NCBI GenBank assembly: GCA_040376705.1
Contig: JBEIQE010000006.1
Coordinates: forward strand, 1-64,000
Direction of reading: 5' to 3'
DNA length: 64,000 bases
Source of the DNA: JBEIQE01 sp040376705
GTDB lineage: Bacteria > Pseudomonadota > Alphaproteobacteria > UBA2400
Shown piece by piece: positions 1-7,591 of the stretch (the stretch's first letter is position 1; each line of letters begins with the position of its first letter). A program made the position numbers and the translations under genes. A model generated the notes under the pieces. It saw nothing but the letters and a program-made list of their open reading frames with translations. It made no database searches and was not told the origin of the DNA.

Positions 1-240
1 CATGGCCTGACCGAGAAGCTGGCGGCTTCGCTGCAGCAACTTAAGGCGGCTACAGCAGAAATGCCCGAGCAGCGCCGTATCCGCCTGCATGGGGCTATTT
101 CTCAAGCCATTAGAACTACTGACGAGTTGCATCAGTCTGCCGATAAGAACGATGCACCCCAGACGGCCGAAAAGCAGATACGCCTGCAGTCGGCCCTGCG
201 GTTAGTTGAAGCATTGGCCGGAGAAGCCATTAAGCCATAA
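1..240 (+). CDS. C-terminal fragment of an unidentified protein
   Basis: The reading frame is open from base 1 and stops with TAA at 238-240, giving 79 residues of a protein that begins outside the window. The fragment is rich in Ala, Gln, Leu, Glu and Lys with regular hydrophobic spacing, so it is probably helical (it starts HGLTEKLAASLQQL and ends ALAGEAIKP). I do not recognise a family. Its stop lies about 30 bases before the left direct repeat that bounds the metal-resistance island, so this gene is probably the core-genome neighbour at the island junction. That it is coding rests only on the open frame and its composition. Confidence 0.5.
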   Translation, partial: HGLTEKLAASLQQLKAATAEMPEQRRIRLHGAISQAIRTTDELHQSADKNDAPQTAEKQIRLQSALRLVEALAGEAIKP

Positions 241-270
241 AGCCCTATCAGGACGACATTCTCGCTGATG

Positions 271-310
271 GTCTTTACGCTTGAACTGGTACAGAAATCT
301 GGTACAGAAT
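271..310 (+). repeat. Left copy of 40-bp direct repeat flanking the metal island
   Basis: Bases 271-310 match 6698-6737 at 36 of 40 positions, including an uninterrupted 26-base identity (281-306 with 6708-6733) that contains two copies of CTGGTACA. A second shared block follows at almost the same distance (357-386 here). Together they bracket the segment with the P1B-ATPase, MerR, Dsb, DUF305 and SCO genes. This looks like a duplicated attachment site or a shared intergenic element. No integrase gene is visible in the island. Confidence 0.6.
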
Positions 311-356
311 GAGCCATAGTTGGTTGGTACCATGGGCAAAAAGCCAAGGAATTAAA

Positions 357-386
357 CCTTCTGAAAATTCGGTATCCCCTCCGGTA
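357..386 (+). repeat. Left copy of second flanking repeat block
   Basis: Matches 6786-6815 at 25 of 30 positions with a perfect 16-base core, GGTATCCCCTCCGGTA (371-386 and 6800-6815). It lies 90 bases after the start of the first block's 26-base core; the right-hand copies are 92 bases apart. The sequence between the two blocks is not conserved. Apart from these repeats, I see nothing else in 241-461. Confidence 0.55.
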
Positions 387-461
387 TGAAGCTCCATGAT
401 AAATCGGCCTATTTGAAGGTATGCTCTTTAGCTCATACCTTAATAGCTGTGCTCACTGGCT

Positions 462-2654
462 TCATTCTACTATTGTTTTCTTTTCAGAAAGCCTGAGCAG
501 ACGCAGTGCATTAAGTGTTACCAGCACGGTTGCGCCAGTATCTGCCAAAATCGCGGGCCATAAGCCAGTAATACCCACAAGAGTGGTCACCAAGAACACG
601 CCCTTCAGACCTAGAGCAATAAAGACATTCTGATGAATGTTGCGCATGGTTCTGCGGGAAAGCTCGACCATGGCTGCCACATCACCAACCTTGCCATACA
701 TGAGCGCAGCCTCGGCTGTTTCAAGCGCAACATCGGTACCGCCGCCCATGGCAATGCCAACTTCGGCAGCAGCCAGTGCAGGCGCATCGTTAATACCATC
801 GCCCACCTTGGCAATACGTTGGCCGGACTTACGGGCAGCCTGAATGTAATCAAGCTTGTCAGCAGGTAGTAGCCCGCCGCGCACTTCCATACCCAGCAGC
901 TTGCCAATAGCGCTGCCAGTGCGCTGATTATCGCCCGTAAGCATGATTGTCTTAATGCCCAACTTATCAAGCCGGGTGATACCAGCCTTGGCATCAGCTC
1001 TTGGCTCGTCACGCATGGCAATTAGCCCCTGTACGATATTGCCTGCTACCAGCACCGAGACCGTTTTACCCTCATCAAACAGCTTCTCTGTGTGCGCTAG
1101 TTGCTCAGCTGCAAGCTTTGAATGCTCACCTGCAGCGTTTACCGAGCCAAGGAACAACTCTACCCCATCAAGCTGGCCCGTCATGCCTTTGCCGGAGACA
1201 GCTGCAATACCGCTGGCAGCAGCAGGCTTGATGCCATCCTGCTCAGCTCGGGCCAGAATGGCTTTGGCCAGCGGGTGACTGGAGCCAGCCTCCAGCGATG
1301 CGGCCAAACGCACAACATCAGCCTCGGTGCCATTAAATGCCACGATGTCAGTTACCTGCGGGCGGCCTTCAGTAAGCGTACCTGTTTTATCAAACGCTAC
1401 ATGAGTGATGCCGCCAAGGCGCTCAAGAACACTCCCCCCTTTAATGAGGAGCCCCTGTCGCGCACCCGCTGCTAATCCGGCCGCGATAGCCGCTGGGGTA
1501 GAAATAACCAACGCACAAGGGCAACCAATAAGCAAAAGGGCGAGCGCCTTATAAACCCAGACGCCCCATTCAGCACCGAATGCCAATGGCGGCACAGTAG
1601 CTACCAGCGCTGCAACAACAACAATGGCCGGGGTGTAGTAACTTGAGAACTGGTCGATAAAGCGCTCGGTGGGGGCTTTGCTTTCCTGCGCCTCCTCAAC
1701 CAGCCTGATAATGCGGGCGATGGTATTATCCGAAGCAGCAGCGGTAATCTTCACGCGCAAGGCGCTGCTGAGGTTCACTGTGCCAGCAAATACGTTCTCA
1801 CCGGGCTTCTTACTCTTGGGTACGCTCTCACCACTAATAGGCGCTTCATCAATCGCACTTTCGCCTGACAAGATAAGGCCGTCGGCTGGCACACGGTCAC
1901 CGGGACGGATGACAATAACCATCTCGGGCGCAAGGCTATCTGCCGGAACCTCTTTAATCTCGCCATCCTGCTCCATAAAAGCGGTCTTAGGCATAAGCGC
2001 TGTTAGCGCCTTAATGCTGGCACGGGAGCGGCTGGCGGCTACGCCTTCAAGCAATTCGCCCACCAGAAAGAGCAAGACAACCACAGCCGCTTCCTGTGTT
2101 GCGCCAATCGCCAGCGCCCCTACAGCAGCGATGCTCATCAGCATTTCGATAGAGAATGGTGTACCAGATGTAGCTGCCACCCATGCCCGGCGGGCAATTG
2201 GAAGAAGACCGAACAATAGGGCTACGCCATAGAACCAATTTGAGAGACTAGGCACTATATGGCTTACTACAAAAGCAGTGGCTAAAGCCGCGCCATAGAC
2301 AAAAATCAGCTTTGCCTTACCGCTCTGCCACCATTTCTGGTCATCCGGTAAATCCTCATGTTTGTGGCTATGGCCATCGTCATGGCTGTGTCCTGCTGTG
2401 ACTGGCTCAGGCTCAGCTTTACCCTCTACAGCCAGTGGCGTGAGCTTATAGCCCAATGCATTAACTTTCTGCTCAATCGTGTTGGCAGGCGTTGCATCAT
2501 CAACCAGCTGTACTGCCATTGTACCTGCGGTGACCGAAACGCTTACGTGGCTCACACCTTCAACGCGCTTCACTGCAGTCTCAATCTTGCTGGCACACGA
2601 GCCGCAATCCATGCCGGAAACGCGGTAACGAAGCTGGGTAGGTGAAATAGTCAT
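462..2654 (-). CDS. zntA: Zn/Cd/Pb-exporting P1B-type ATPase
   Basis: This inner-membrane pump exports divalent soft metals (Zn, Cd, Pb) from the cytoplasm. An N-terminal heavy-metal-associated domain carries GMDCGSCASKIE with metal-binding C17 and C20, followed by a His/Asp-rich linker (HSHDDGHSHKHED). Transmembrane helices, the CPC motif (IGCPCALVIS), the phosphorylation site DKTGTLTEG and the hinge GDGINDAPAL are all intact, and the 730-residue length fits ZntA/CadA. Upstream ATGs exist, for example at 2684, but the promoter deduced from the MerR-type operator would start transcription close to or inside them. The ATG at 2654, preceded by AGAGG, is therefore the likely start. It is divergent from the MerR-type regulator across a 66-base gap. 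The CPC motif could also fit Cu pumps, but the linker and regulator favour Zn/Cd/Pb. Confidence 0.9.
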   Translation of the reverse strand: MTISPTQLRYRVSGMDCGSCASKIETAVKRVEGVSHVSVSVTAGTMAVQLVDDATPANTIEQKVNALGYKLTPLAVEGKAEPEPVTAGHSHDDGHSHKHEDLPDDQKWWQSGKAKLIFVYGAALATAFVVSHIVPSLSNWFYGVALLFGLLPIARRAWVAATSGTPFSIEMLMSIAAVGALAIGATQEAAVVVLLFLVGELLEGVAASRSRASIKALTALMPKTAFMEQDGEIKEVPADSLAPEMVIVIRPGDRVPADGLILSGESAIDEAPISGESVPKSKKPGENVFAGTVNLSSALRVKITAAASDNTIARIIRLVEEAQESKAPTERFIDQFSSYYTPAIVVVAALVATVPPLAFGAEWGVWVYKALALLLIGCPCALVISTPAAIAAGLAAGARQGLLIKGGSVLERLGGITHVAFDKTGTLTEGRPQVTDIVAFNGTEADVVRLAASLEAGSSHPLAKAILARAEQDGIKPAAASGIAAVSGKGMTGQLDGVELFLGSVNAAGEHSKLAAEQLAHTEKLFDEGKTVSVLVAGNIVQGLIAMRDEPRADAKAGITRLDKLGIKTIMLTGDNQRTGSAIGKLLGMEVRGGLLPADKLDYIQAARKSGQRIAKVGDGINDAPALAAAEVGIAMGGGTDVALETAEAALMYGKVGDVAAMVELSRRTMRNIHQNVFIALGLKGVFLVTTLVGITGLWPAILADTGATVLVTLNALRLLRLSEKKTIVE

Positions 2655-2690
2655 GTTGTGCCTCTTGTTTAGTTTGAGAGCCATGCTAGT

Positions 2691-2709
2691 TCCTCTAGTG
2701 ACTAGAGGA
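2691..2709. promoter_or_regulatory. MerR-type operator within a 19-bp-spaced promoter
   Basis: Perfect 8-bp inverted repeat TCCTCTAG-tga-CTAGAGGA. On the minus strand TTGCTC and TAGCAT flank it with a 19-base spacer. This over-long spacer is the hallmark of promoters that MerR-family activators untwist. The site lies between the ATPase gene and the divergent regulator, so metal-bound regulator should activate the ATPase. Confidence 0.75.
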
Positions 2710-2720
2710 GCAAGCCTATT

Positions 2721-3158
2721 ATGAGCGCCGCGCTGACCATTGGGGAGCTGTCCCGCCAAAGCAGCGTAAAGATACCAACTGTAAGGTATTATGAGGAAAT
2801 CGGTCTTTTACCCCCGCCGCCCCGCAGTGAGGGCAACCGCCGCACCTACGACATCTCATACCTGCACCGCCTAATGTTCATTCGGCATGCTCGGGAGTTG
2901 GGCTTTGAAATCCCTTCCATCCGCACCTTCCTCACCCTGCAAGACGAACCAGACCAGTCCTGTGAGCAGGCTGATAAACTGGCGCGTCTGCAGCTTGAGC
3001 AAGTCGAGCAGCGGATTAGCAGCCTGAAGGCGCTTAAGAAAGAGCTGGAGCGCATGGTAACCAGTTGCAGCCATGGCAAAGTGGCCGACTGCAAAGTCAT
3101 CAATGTGCTGGCTGACCATGCGCTTTGCTGCTCCCATTCTCATACCAAGACAGTGTAA
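2721..3158 (+). CDS. MerR-family metal-responsive regulator (ZntR/CadR/PbrR-like)
   Basis: A 145-residue cytoplasmic regulator. The N-terminal winged helix (LTIGELSRQSSVKIPTVRYY, then EIGLLPPP) is typical of MerR activators. It is followed by the long dimerisation helix and a C-terminal metal-binding region with Cys in DQSCEQAD, TSCSHGKVADCK and the terminal CCSHSH. The Cys/His arrangement resembles the divalent-metal sensors (Zn, Cd, Pb) rather than CueR or MerR, but the exact ligand set needs comparison. GAGGAG at 2705-2710 provides a ribosome site that overlaps the operator, so the protein may also limit its own synthesis. It almost certainly controls the divergent ATPase. Confidence 0.9.
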   Translation: MSAALTIGELSRQSSVKIPTVRYYEEIGLLPPPPRSEGNRRTYDISYLHRLMFIRHARELGFEIPSIRTFLTLQDEPDQSCEQADKLARLQLEQVEQRISSLKALKKELERMVTSCSHGKVADCKVINVLADHALCCSHSHTKTV

Positions 3159-3216
3159 AACCAGCCAAGGTGGCCTGCGTAAACTGCAGACCAACTTGTT
3201 AACTTGATACAAATAC

Positions 3217-3894
3217 TTACCGCGTAGATGCCGCCGCACGTACCGCTTCAACTTCTTTAGTCACGAGCGCGTTCAACTCTTGCGGATTGCCAAAGGTCAG
3301 CATTTTGCCATTCAAGTAAAAGCTAGGCGTCTGGCGTATACCAAGCGTGGTCATATCTGCCTTATCTTGCACAATCACCCGGTCAACCTCGGGCCTTGTC
3401 ATATAGCTTCTGGCTTGCTCGATATTAAGCCCAGCCGAGCCCGCAACTTGCAGAATTTTCTCAACGCTGGATGAGCCGTGTGACGCCCAGTCTGGCTGCC
3501 GCTCGAACAAAGCTTCAAGCACTGGCTTAAACAGGTTCTGTACCCTTGCTGCCTCCAGAATACGCGCTGCATCTTCCGAACCAGCATGGAAGGTTACATA
3601 GCGCAGTACTACACGCACTTGGCCAAAGTTACGGTCAACCATACCCTTCACATAAGGCGCATACGCGCGGCAAGCTTCACAGGCGGGGTCAAAAAACTCT
3701 ACCAATGTAACAGGCGCACGCTCCGAACCAATAATGGGGGAGTATGAACGCACAAGACTGTTACCCTCTTCAGCAGACACAGCAGCACCGGCTTGTGGCA
3801 CGCTAGGGCTGAACGAACGATAGAGATAACTGCCATAGGTAAATGCGGCAACCGACAGAAGCGATACCAGCACAACAACAGATTTCTTACTCAT
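3217..3894 (-). CDS. DsbA/DsbG-family periplasmic thiol-disulfide oxidoreductase
   Basis: A 225-residue protein with an N-terminal membrane anchor or signal (residues about 5-20) and a thioredoxin fold of the DsbA_2 type. The redox site is FFDPACEAC (C72 and C75), and the cis-proline segment is RQTPSFYLNG. It is expected to form or shuffle disulfides in periplasmic proteins. It is the last gene of a DUF305-dsbB-dsbA run; its ATG overlaps the dsbB stop as ATGA, so translation is coupled. Being beside its own DsbB suggests a dedicated oxidation pair, perhaps for the Cys-rich exported proteins of this island. That last point is inference. Confidence 0.85.
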   Translation of the reverse strand: MSKKSVVVLVSLLSVAAFTYGSYLYRSFSPSVPQAGAAVSAEEGNSLVRSYSPIIGSERAPVTLVEFFDPACEACRAYAPYVKGMVDRNFGQVRVVLRYVTFHAGSEDAARILEAARVQNLFKPVLEALFERQPDWASHGSSSVEKILQVAGSAGLNIEQARSYMTRPEVDRVIVQDKADMTTLGIRQTPSFYLNGKMLTFGNPQELNALVTKEVEAVRAAASTR

Positions 3895-4331
3895 GATTTA
3901 GTCCTTTCGCGTGAAGCCCATAACAGGGCACAGATAAGTGTGAATGAAACCAGCGCCAGCAACGGGATGGGCATAAAGCCAAAAATCATCATCTCGTCTC
4001 CTGAGCAGGAAGGCCCAGTAGCTGTGCAGGGCTTAATAGGCTCTGGTATAACCCCGAAATACAGCAGCGTATGGAAAGCAGCGATTAGCCAGCCTATTGC
4101 TGCCAGCAGTAAGCCGTATTTCCAGATGCTCGTATCACCCCGCCATGCTGCCAGCCCTAATATGAGGACAAGCGGGAACATGAAGATGCGCTGAAACCAG
4201 CAAAGCACACAGGGCGTTTGCCCCATGACTTCGCCGATGAACAGCGCGCTTAAGGTTGAGACAAGCGCAGCCAGCCATGCCGCGCAAAGCGGCAGCCAGC
4301 CTTTTGTGAATGTTTCAGTTTTATCTTCCAT
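3891..4331 (-). CDS. dsbB: DsbB-family disulfide bond formation protein
   Basis: A four-helix inner-membrane protein of 146 residues that reoxidises DsbA and passes electrons to quinone. The CVLC motif (C41 and C44) follows the first helix pair, and the second periplasmic Cys pair is CTATGPSC. Both are required for DsbB activity. A GTG lies upstream at 4343, but the ATG at 4331 with GAGGAA five bases before it is a better start. That ribosome site overlaps the stop of the DUF305 gene, and the 3' end overlaps dsbA by four bases, so the three genes form one coupled operon. Confidence 0.88.
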   Translation of the reverse strand: MEDKTETFTKGWLPLCAAWLAALVSTLSALFIGEVMGQTPCVLCWFQRIFMFPLVLILGLAAWRGDTSIWKYGLLLAAIGWLIAAFHTLLYFGVIPEPIKPCTATGPSCSGDEMMIFGFMPIPLLALVSFTLICALLWASRERTKS

Positions 4332-4339
4332 GGGCTTCC

Positions 4340-4789
4340 TCACTGCTCAGCAAGCCAGCGTTGCATAATCTCCATCTCCGCTTTTTGAGCAGCGATTATG
4401 TCGGTTGCCAGCTTACGAACAACGGGGTCGGTGCTTTTCTCAAGGGCTATGTTAGCCATATCGATAGCTCCCTGATGATGGGGAAGCATGCCACGCATGA
4501 AATCCACATCCACGTTGCCACTCGTTTCTACCTGCATAGCAGAGTGCATTTTAGTCATGACTTCAGCATAAACACTTGGCGCAACAAGGGTAGTTGGCGT
4601 GCCCATATTGTGGTGGCCGTTATCTGCAGCCATGTTACCAGAGCAACCACCCACTTTACGGTCCGTATGGGTCATCATTGGCATTTCGGTTTTGGCCGTA
4701 TTACTGCCGGTCACCTTCGCGCCGGTCGTAGTGCAAGCAGCGAGGGATAAAGTAAGCAGGACTATAGATAAGATTTTAAGCGTGCGCAT
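4340..4789 (-). CDS. DUF305 lipoprotein
   Basis: A 149-residue protein with a lipoprotein signal (LSLAAC, lipidated C19), a Met/His-containing linker and a C-terminal DUF305 domain with DFMRGMLPHHQGAIDMA. DUF305 proteins are ferritin-like four-helix exported proteins often found beside copper and other metal resistance genes. The HHQG and Met-rich features suggest metal binding, but the activity is not established. It starts the operon that continues into dsbB and dsbA; its TGA lies inside the dsbB ribosome site. No clear promoter was identified in 4790-4861. Confidence 0.85.
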   Translation of the reverse strand: MRTLKILSIVLLTLSLAACTTTGAKVTGSNTAKTEMPMMTHTDRKVGGCSGNMAADNGHHNMGTPTTLVAPSVYAEVMTKMHSAMQVETSGNVDVDFMRGMLPHHQGAIDMANIALEKSTDPVVRKLATDIIAAQKAEMEIMQRWLAEQ

Positions 4790-4861
4790 GATTTCCTCAT
4801 TTCAGATGAAAGATTAGGAATTAACTGGCTAGGAGGGTGGCACGGGTGTGCCAAGCCTATA

Positions 4862-5221
4862 TCAGGCAGCTAAACGCGGCGGCTCGAATATGGCGTAGGA
4901 TGCGTCAGACTTTACACCGACGGCATAAAATCCGAGAAGCAAAGGCGTAGATAACGGCATGTCAGGTGAACCAAGGAAAACACCAGCTAGCCTATGGTCA
5001 ATACAATGTGTGGCACAGCAAATGCAGTTTTTATCTTCATCATTCCCGGTGCTGCCCCTGTCACAATCATCCATCAGCATCAGGGTATGCTCTGTAGCAG
5101 AACCTTCGCAAGGCATGGCTGCAGACGCAAAACCCGCCTGAGGGAGCGAGAAAACAAGAATGGTCGCCACCAGTAATATGGCCAGCAGTCTGTTACAGCG
5201 ATGCATTATTGTGGTTTGCAT
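4862..5221 (-). CDS. Small exported Cys-rich protein, DUF2946-like
   Basis: About 119 residues with a signal peptide (core LLAILLVATILVFSLP, probable cleavage after GFASA). The mature part is rich in Cys and acidic residues (MPCEG, DDCDRG, NCICCATHCIDH) and ends FEPPRLAA. Small exported proteins with this tail pattern (DUF2946 type) occur in copper and heavy-metal operons, but the assignment is by resemblance only. The start is uncertain: ATG at 5221 is used; a TTG lies at 5227 and an ATG at 5203. None has a clear ribosome site. It is divergent from the protease gene at 5310. The Cys pairs could be substrates of the adjacent DsbA/DsbB pair. Confidence 0.6.
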   Translation of the reverse strand: MQTTIMHRCNRLLAILLVATILVFSLPQAGFASAAMPCEGSATEHTLMLMDDCDRGSTGNDEDKNCICCATHCIDHRLAGVFLGSPDMPLSTPLLLGFYAVGVKSDASYAIFEPPRLAA

Positions 5222-5309
5222 GGCCAAAATCTAGAACAGCGCTCAGGCAGAAACAATCCGTTAATCTCTCGCTTACCATAATTTAAGTATATTTTGCGAG
5301 GCTAAGACC

Positions 5310-5969
5310 ATGCTCAGGTTTCTCGCCCTTGCGACTATCGCCATGTTGTTGCCCGCCAGTGGGCAGGCTCAAGAAACACGGGTACAACCAACCACTTCCG
5401 TTCTTTTTAATAGCACCGAAATCAGCTCCCCAAACCTTGCGAGCTTTACAAACTGGTCTGGCGTGCTGCGACGTTTTGCCGATGCCCAGCGCATCGACGC
5501 AACCCGCTGTGCTGCTACAGCCAACGACAAATCTTGTCGCCTCGACGACTGGGAGAAAATTATCGCCGATGCACGCCCGCTTTCACATATTGAGCAGCTA
5601 AGGCTGGTCAACGACCGGATGAACAGCAAGCGCTACATCGTTGACCCGGTAAACTGGGGGACCAATGACTACTGGGCCACTGTATTTGAGTTCCTCGACC
5701 GGAATGGCGATTGTGAAGATTATGCTGTCTCCAAATACGTCACCTTGCGCAAGCTGGGCTGGAGTGCGGATAGTATGCGGATTGTTATTCTAAGAGACAC
5801 CAAATTGAACCTTAATCACGCCATTCTGGCTGCCTATACCGATGAAGGCATATATATTGGCGACAATCAGGTAGACGGTATTGTGAAGGCCAACAGCATT
5901 CGTCATTACAAGCCAATCTATTCAATTAATGAAAACAGTTGGTGGCTGCATCGCGCCCGTGCGGGTTAA
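5310..5969 (+). CDS. Bacterial transglutaminase-like cysteine protease (LapG/DUF920 family)
   Basis: A 219-residue protein with a signal peptide (MLRFLALATIAMLLPASGQA), exported to the periplasm. The catalytic triad of the family is intact: C135 in RNGDCEDYAV, H170 in LNLNHAILA and D185 in YIGDNQVDG. LapG-type proteases clip large surface adhesins exported by type I secretion and are normally held by a c-di-GMP receptor (LapD). No LapD or adhesin gene is visible here, although a type I secretion pair lies at 17436-20518. It stands alone on the plus strand inside the metal island, before SCO1. Membership of the family is secure; the substrate is unknown. Confidence 0.85.
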   Translation: MLRFLALATIAMLLPASGQAQETRVQPTTSVLFNSTEISSPNLASFTNWSGVLRRFADAQRIDATRCAATANDKSCRLDDWEKIIADARPLSHIEQLRLVNDRMNSKRYIVDPVNWGTNDYWATVFEFLDRNGDCEDYAVSKYVTLRKLGWSADSMRIVILRDTKLNLNHAILAAYTDEGIYIGDNQVDGIVKANSIRHYKPIYSINENSWWLHRARAG

Positions 5970-6050
5970 AAACGTCGCGCCTAGAATATCTGGTCTAAAA
6001 CAAAATCCTATGCCATATGCGATTGCACTGCCTAACAACAGGAAATCGAT

Positions 6051-6680
6051 ATGCGTATACTTTTCACTATTGCCCTTTTGTTGCTCTCGCTGCTCTCAAC
6101 GCCTGCGCAAGCCCATAACGGAGCAGTAGCTACCTCGCGTGACGGCCAAAGCATGGTTGACCCTAACTCCGCTGTTACGATTGGCGGCCCGTTTACAATG
6201 ACGGATGACAATAACCAGACCGTTACTGACAAAAACTTCCTTGGCAAATATATGCTGCTGTTCTTTGGCTTTACATCTTGCCCGGATGTCTGCCCTACTG
6301 AAATGCAGAATATTGCCAATGCGCTTGATATTCTGGGGGCCGCCGGAGCTAACATCTCGCCTGTGCTGGTTACAGTTGACCCAGAGCGCGACACTCCCGA
6401 AGTAATGAGCAATTACACCAAGCGCTTTAGCGACCGCATCACTGGCCTGACGGGTACGGACGAACAGATTGCGGCCATGGCCAAGGCCTATAAGGTTTAT
6501 TACGGTCGAGTGGAGGCTAAGGATGTTCCTGCCGACCATCAATCCGGCGCGTATGCCATGGACCATTCAAGCTTCTTATACCTCATGGGGCCCGACGGGC
6601 AGTTCATGCAGGTATTTCGCTCAGATTTGGATGCGGAAGCTCTGGCTGGCGGCTTAAAAGCCATTATTGCCTTGCCTTAA
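6051..6680 (+). CDS. SCO1/SenC family copper chaperone
   Basis: A 209-residue periplasmic protein with a signal peptide ending near PAQA. The thioredoxin fold carries the SCO copper site: C77 and C81 in TSCPDVCPTEM, and H172 in AMDHSSFLY. SCO proteins deliver copper to the CuA centre of cytochrome oxidase subunit II or act as thiol reductases. AGGAAA precedes the ATG. The cytochrome oxidase operon is at the far end of the window (55915 onward); this copy sits in the metal island beside Dsb genes, so a role in copper handling under metal stress is as plausible as oxidase assembly. Confidence 0.9.
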   Translation: MRILFTIALLLLSLLSTPAQAHNGAVATSRDGQSMVDPNSAVTIGGPFTMTDDNNQTVTDKNFLGKYMLLFFGFTSCPDVCPTEMQNIANALDILGAAGANISPVLVTVDPERDTPEVMSNYTKRFSDRITGLTGTDEQIAAMAKAYKVYYGRVEAKDVPADHQSGAYAMDHSSFLYLMGPDGQFMQVFRSDLDAEALAGGLKAIIALP

Positions 6681-6697
6681 ATTAGAGTACCCCTCCA

Positions 6698-6737
6698 GTC
6701 TTTCAGATTGAACTGGTACAGAAATCTGGTACATAAT
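6698..6737 (+). repeat. Right copy of 40-bp direct repeat flanking the metal island
   Basis: Matches 271-310 at 36 of 40 positions with 26 identical in a row (6708-6733). It begins 18 bases after the SCO1 stop. With the left copy it encloses about 6.4 kb of accessory genes; the next gene outward is the kdp operon. Confidence 0.6.
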
Positions 6738-6785
6738 CTTACTGCGGCGCGATGGTTGCGGCGTGTGAAGTGTCGATTTTATGTG

Positions 6786-6815
6786 CCTTCAACAAACTTG
6801 GTATCCCCTCCGGTA
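6786..6815 (+). repeat. Right copy of second flanking repeat block, with dyad
   Basis: Matches 357-386 (25 of 30; 16-base perfect core at 6800-6815). Only the right copy extends into an inverted repeat: TCCCCT at 6804-6809 pairs with AGGGGA at 6815-6820 around CCGGT. A dyad around a shared core would suit a tyrosine-recombinase crossover site. The rest of 6681-6901 has no gene that I can support. Confidence 0.5.
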
Positions 6816-6901
6816 GGGGACGCCAATCTCTTAAATCACTAAATTACAATCCGGTTTCCACTGACAAGGTGCGGCATATGCCCTTCTTTGCGGTAACCAC
6901 A

Positions 6902-7591
6902 TTACTCCTCAGCAAACCGGTAGCCGATGCCGGGTTCAGTCATGATGTAGCGCGGATGCAGCGGGTCATCGCCCAGCTTCTCACGCAGGTTCTTCACATA
7001 GATGCGCAGGTAATGCGTGTTATCCTTATTGCGCTCGCCCCATACATCCTGCATGAGCTTACCCTGCAAGACAACGCGGCCAGCATCCATCACAAGGGCT
7101 GTGAGTAGTTTATACTCAACAGGTGTAAGGTGCAGCTCTTCACTCTTAAGAGTTACCTTGCGGCGCTCAAGGTCAACCTGCAGGTCGCCAAACACCAAAG
7201 GTTTGCCCGTAATACGGCTGGCGCGCTGGGTATGTCGCAAGGCTACACGCAGGCGCACAATCAGCTCGGCATTACCAACCGGCTTGGTGAGATAATCATC
7301 CGCTCCGGCCTCGAGCGCGGCCACTTTCTCCTCTTCCTGCCCTCTGGCTGAGAGGATGATAATGGGAAGCTGGCTCCAGCTTCGGATACTGGCAATCAGC
7401 TGCTTTCCGTCACCATCTGGCAGGCCAAGGTCGAGCAGTAGCGCATCTGGCGGATGCAGGCGGGTGATCTTCTCGGCTTCGGCCAGACTTGGGGCAATTT
7501 CGGCCTTGTAGCCATTCTCATGGAGTAGGGCGGAAAGGAATTTCTGGATCGGAATTTCGTCTTCCACAATCAACACGGTGACCTTAGGCAT
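6902..7591 (-). CDS. kdpE: KdpE response regulator
   Basis: A 229-residue OmpR-family transcription factor. The N-terminal receiver has the acidic pair E10/D11, phospho-acceptor D54 in LLLDLGLPDGDG and the conserved Lys in LTKPVG; the C-terminal winged helix ends GYRFAEE. It activates the kdp operon at low potassium after phosphorylation by KdpD. The start ATG overlaps the end of kdpD by 8 bases (7584-7591), consistent with coupled synthesis of the pair. It is the last gene of the operon, and no terminator hairpin is obvious after it. Confidence 0.95.
   Translation of the reverse strand: MPKVTVLIVEDEIPIQKFLSALLHENGYKAEIAPSLAEAEKITRLHPPDALLLDLGLPDGDGKQLIASIRSWSQLPIIILSARGQEEEKVAALEAGADDYLTKPVGNAELIVRLRVALRHTQRASRITGKPLVFGDLQVDLERRKVTLKSEELHLTPVEYKLLTALVMDAGRVVLQGKLMQDVWGERNKDNTHYLRIYVKNLREKLGDDPLHPRYIMTEPGIGYRFAEE

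Noticed and set aside
371..386. Flanking repeat core as a tRNA 3' end
   Set aside because: No T-loop or acceptor pairing is present next to the core at either copy.
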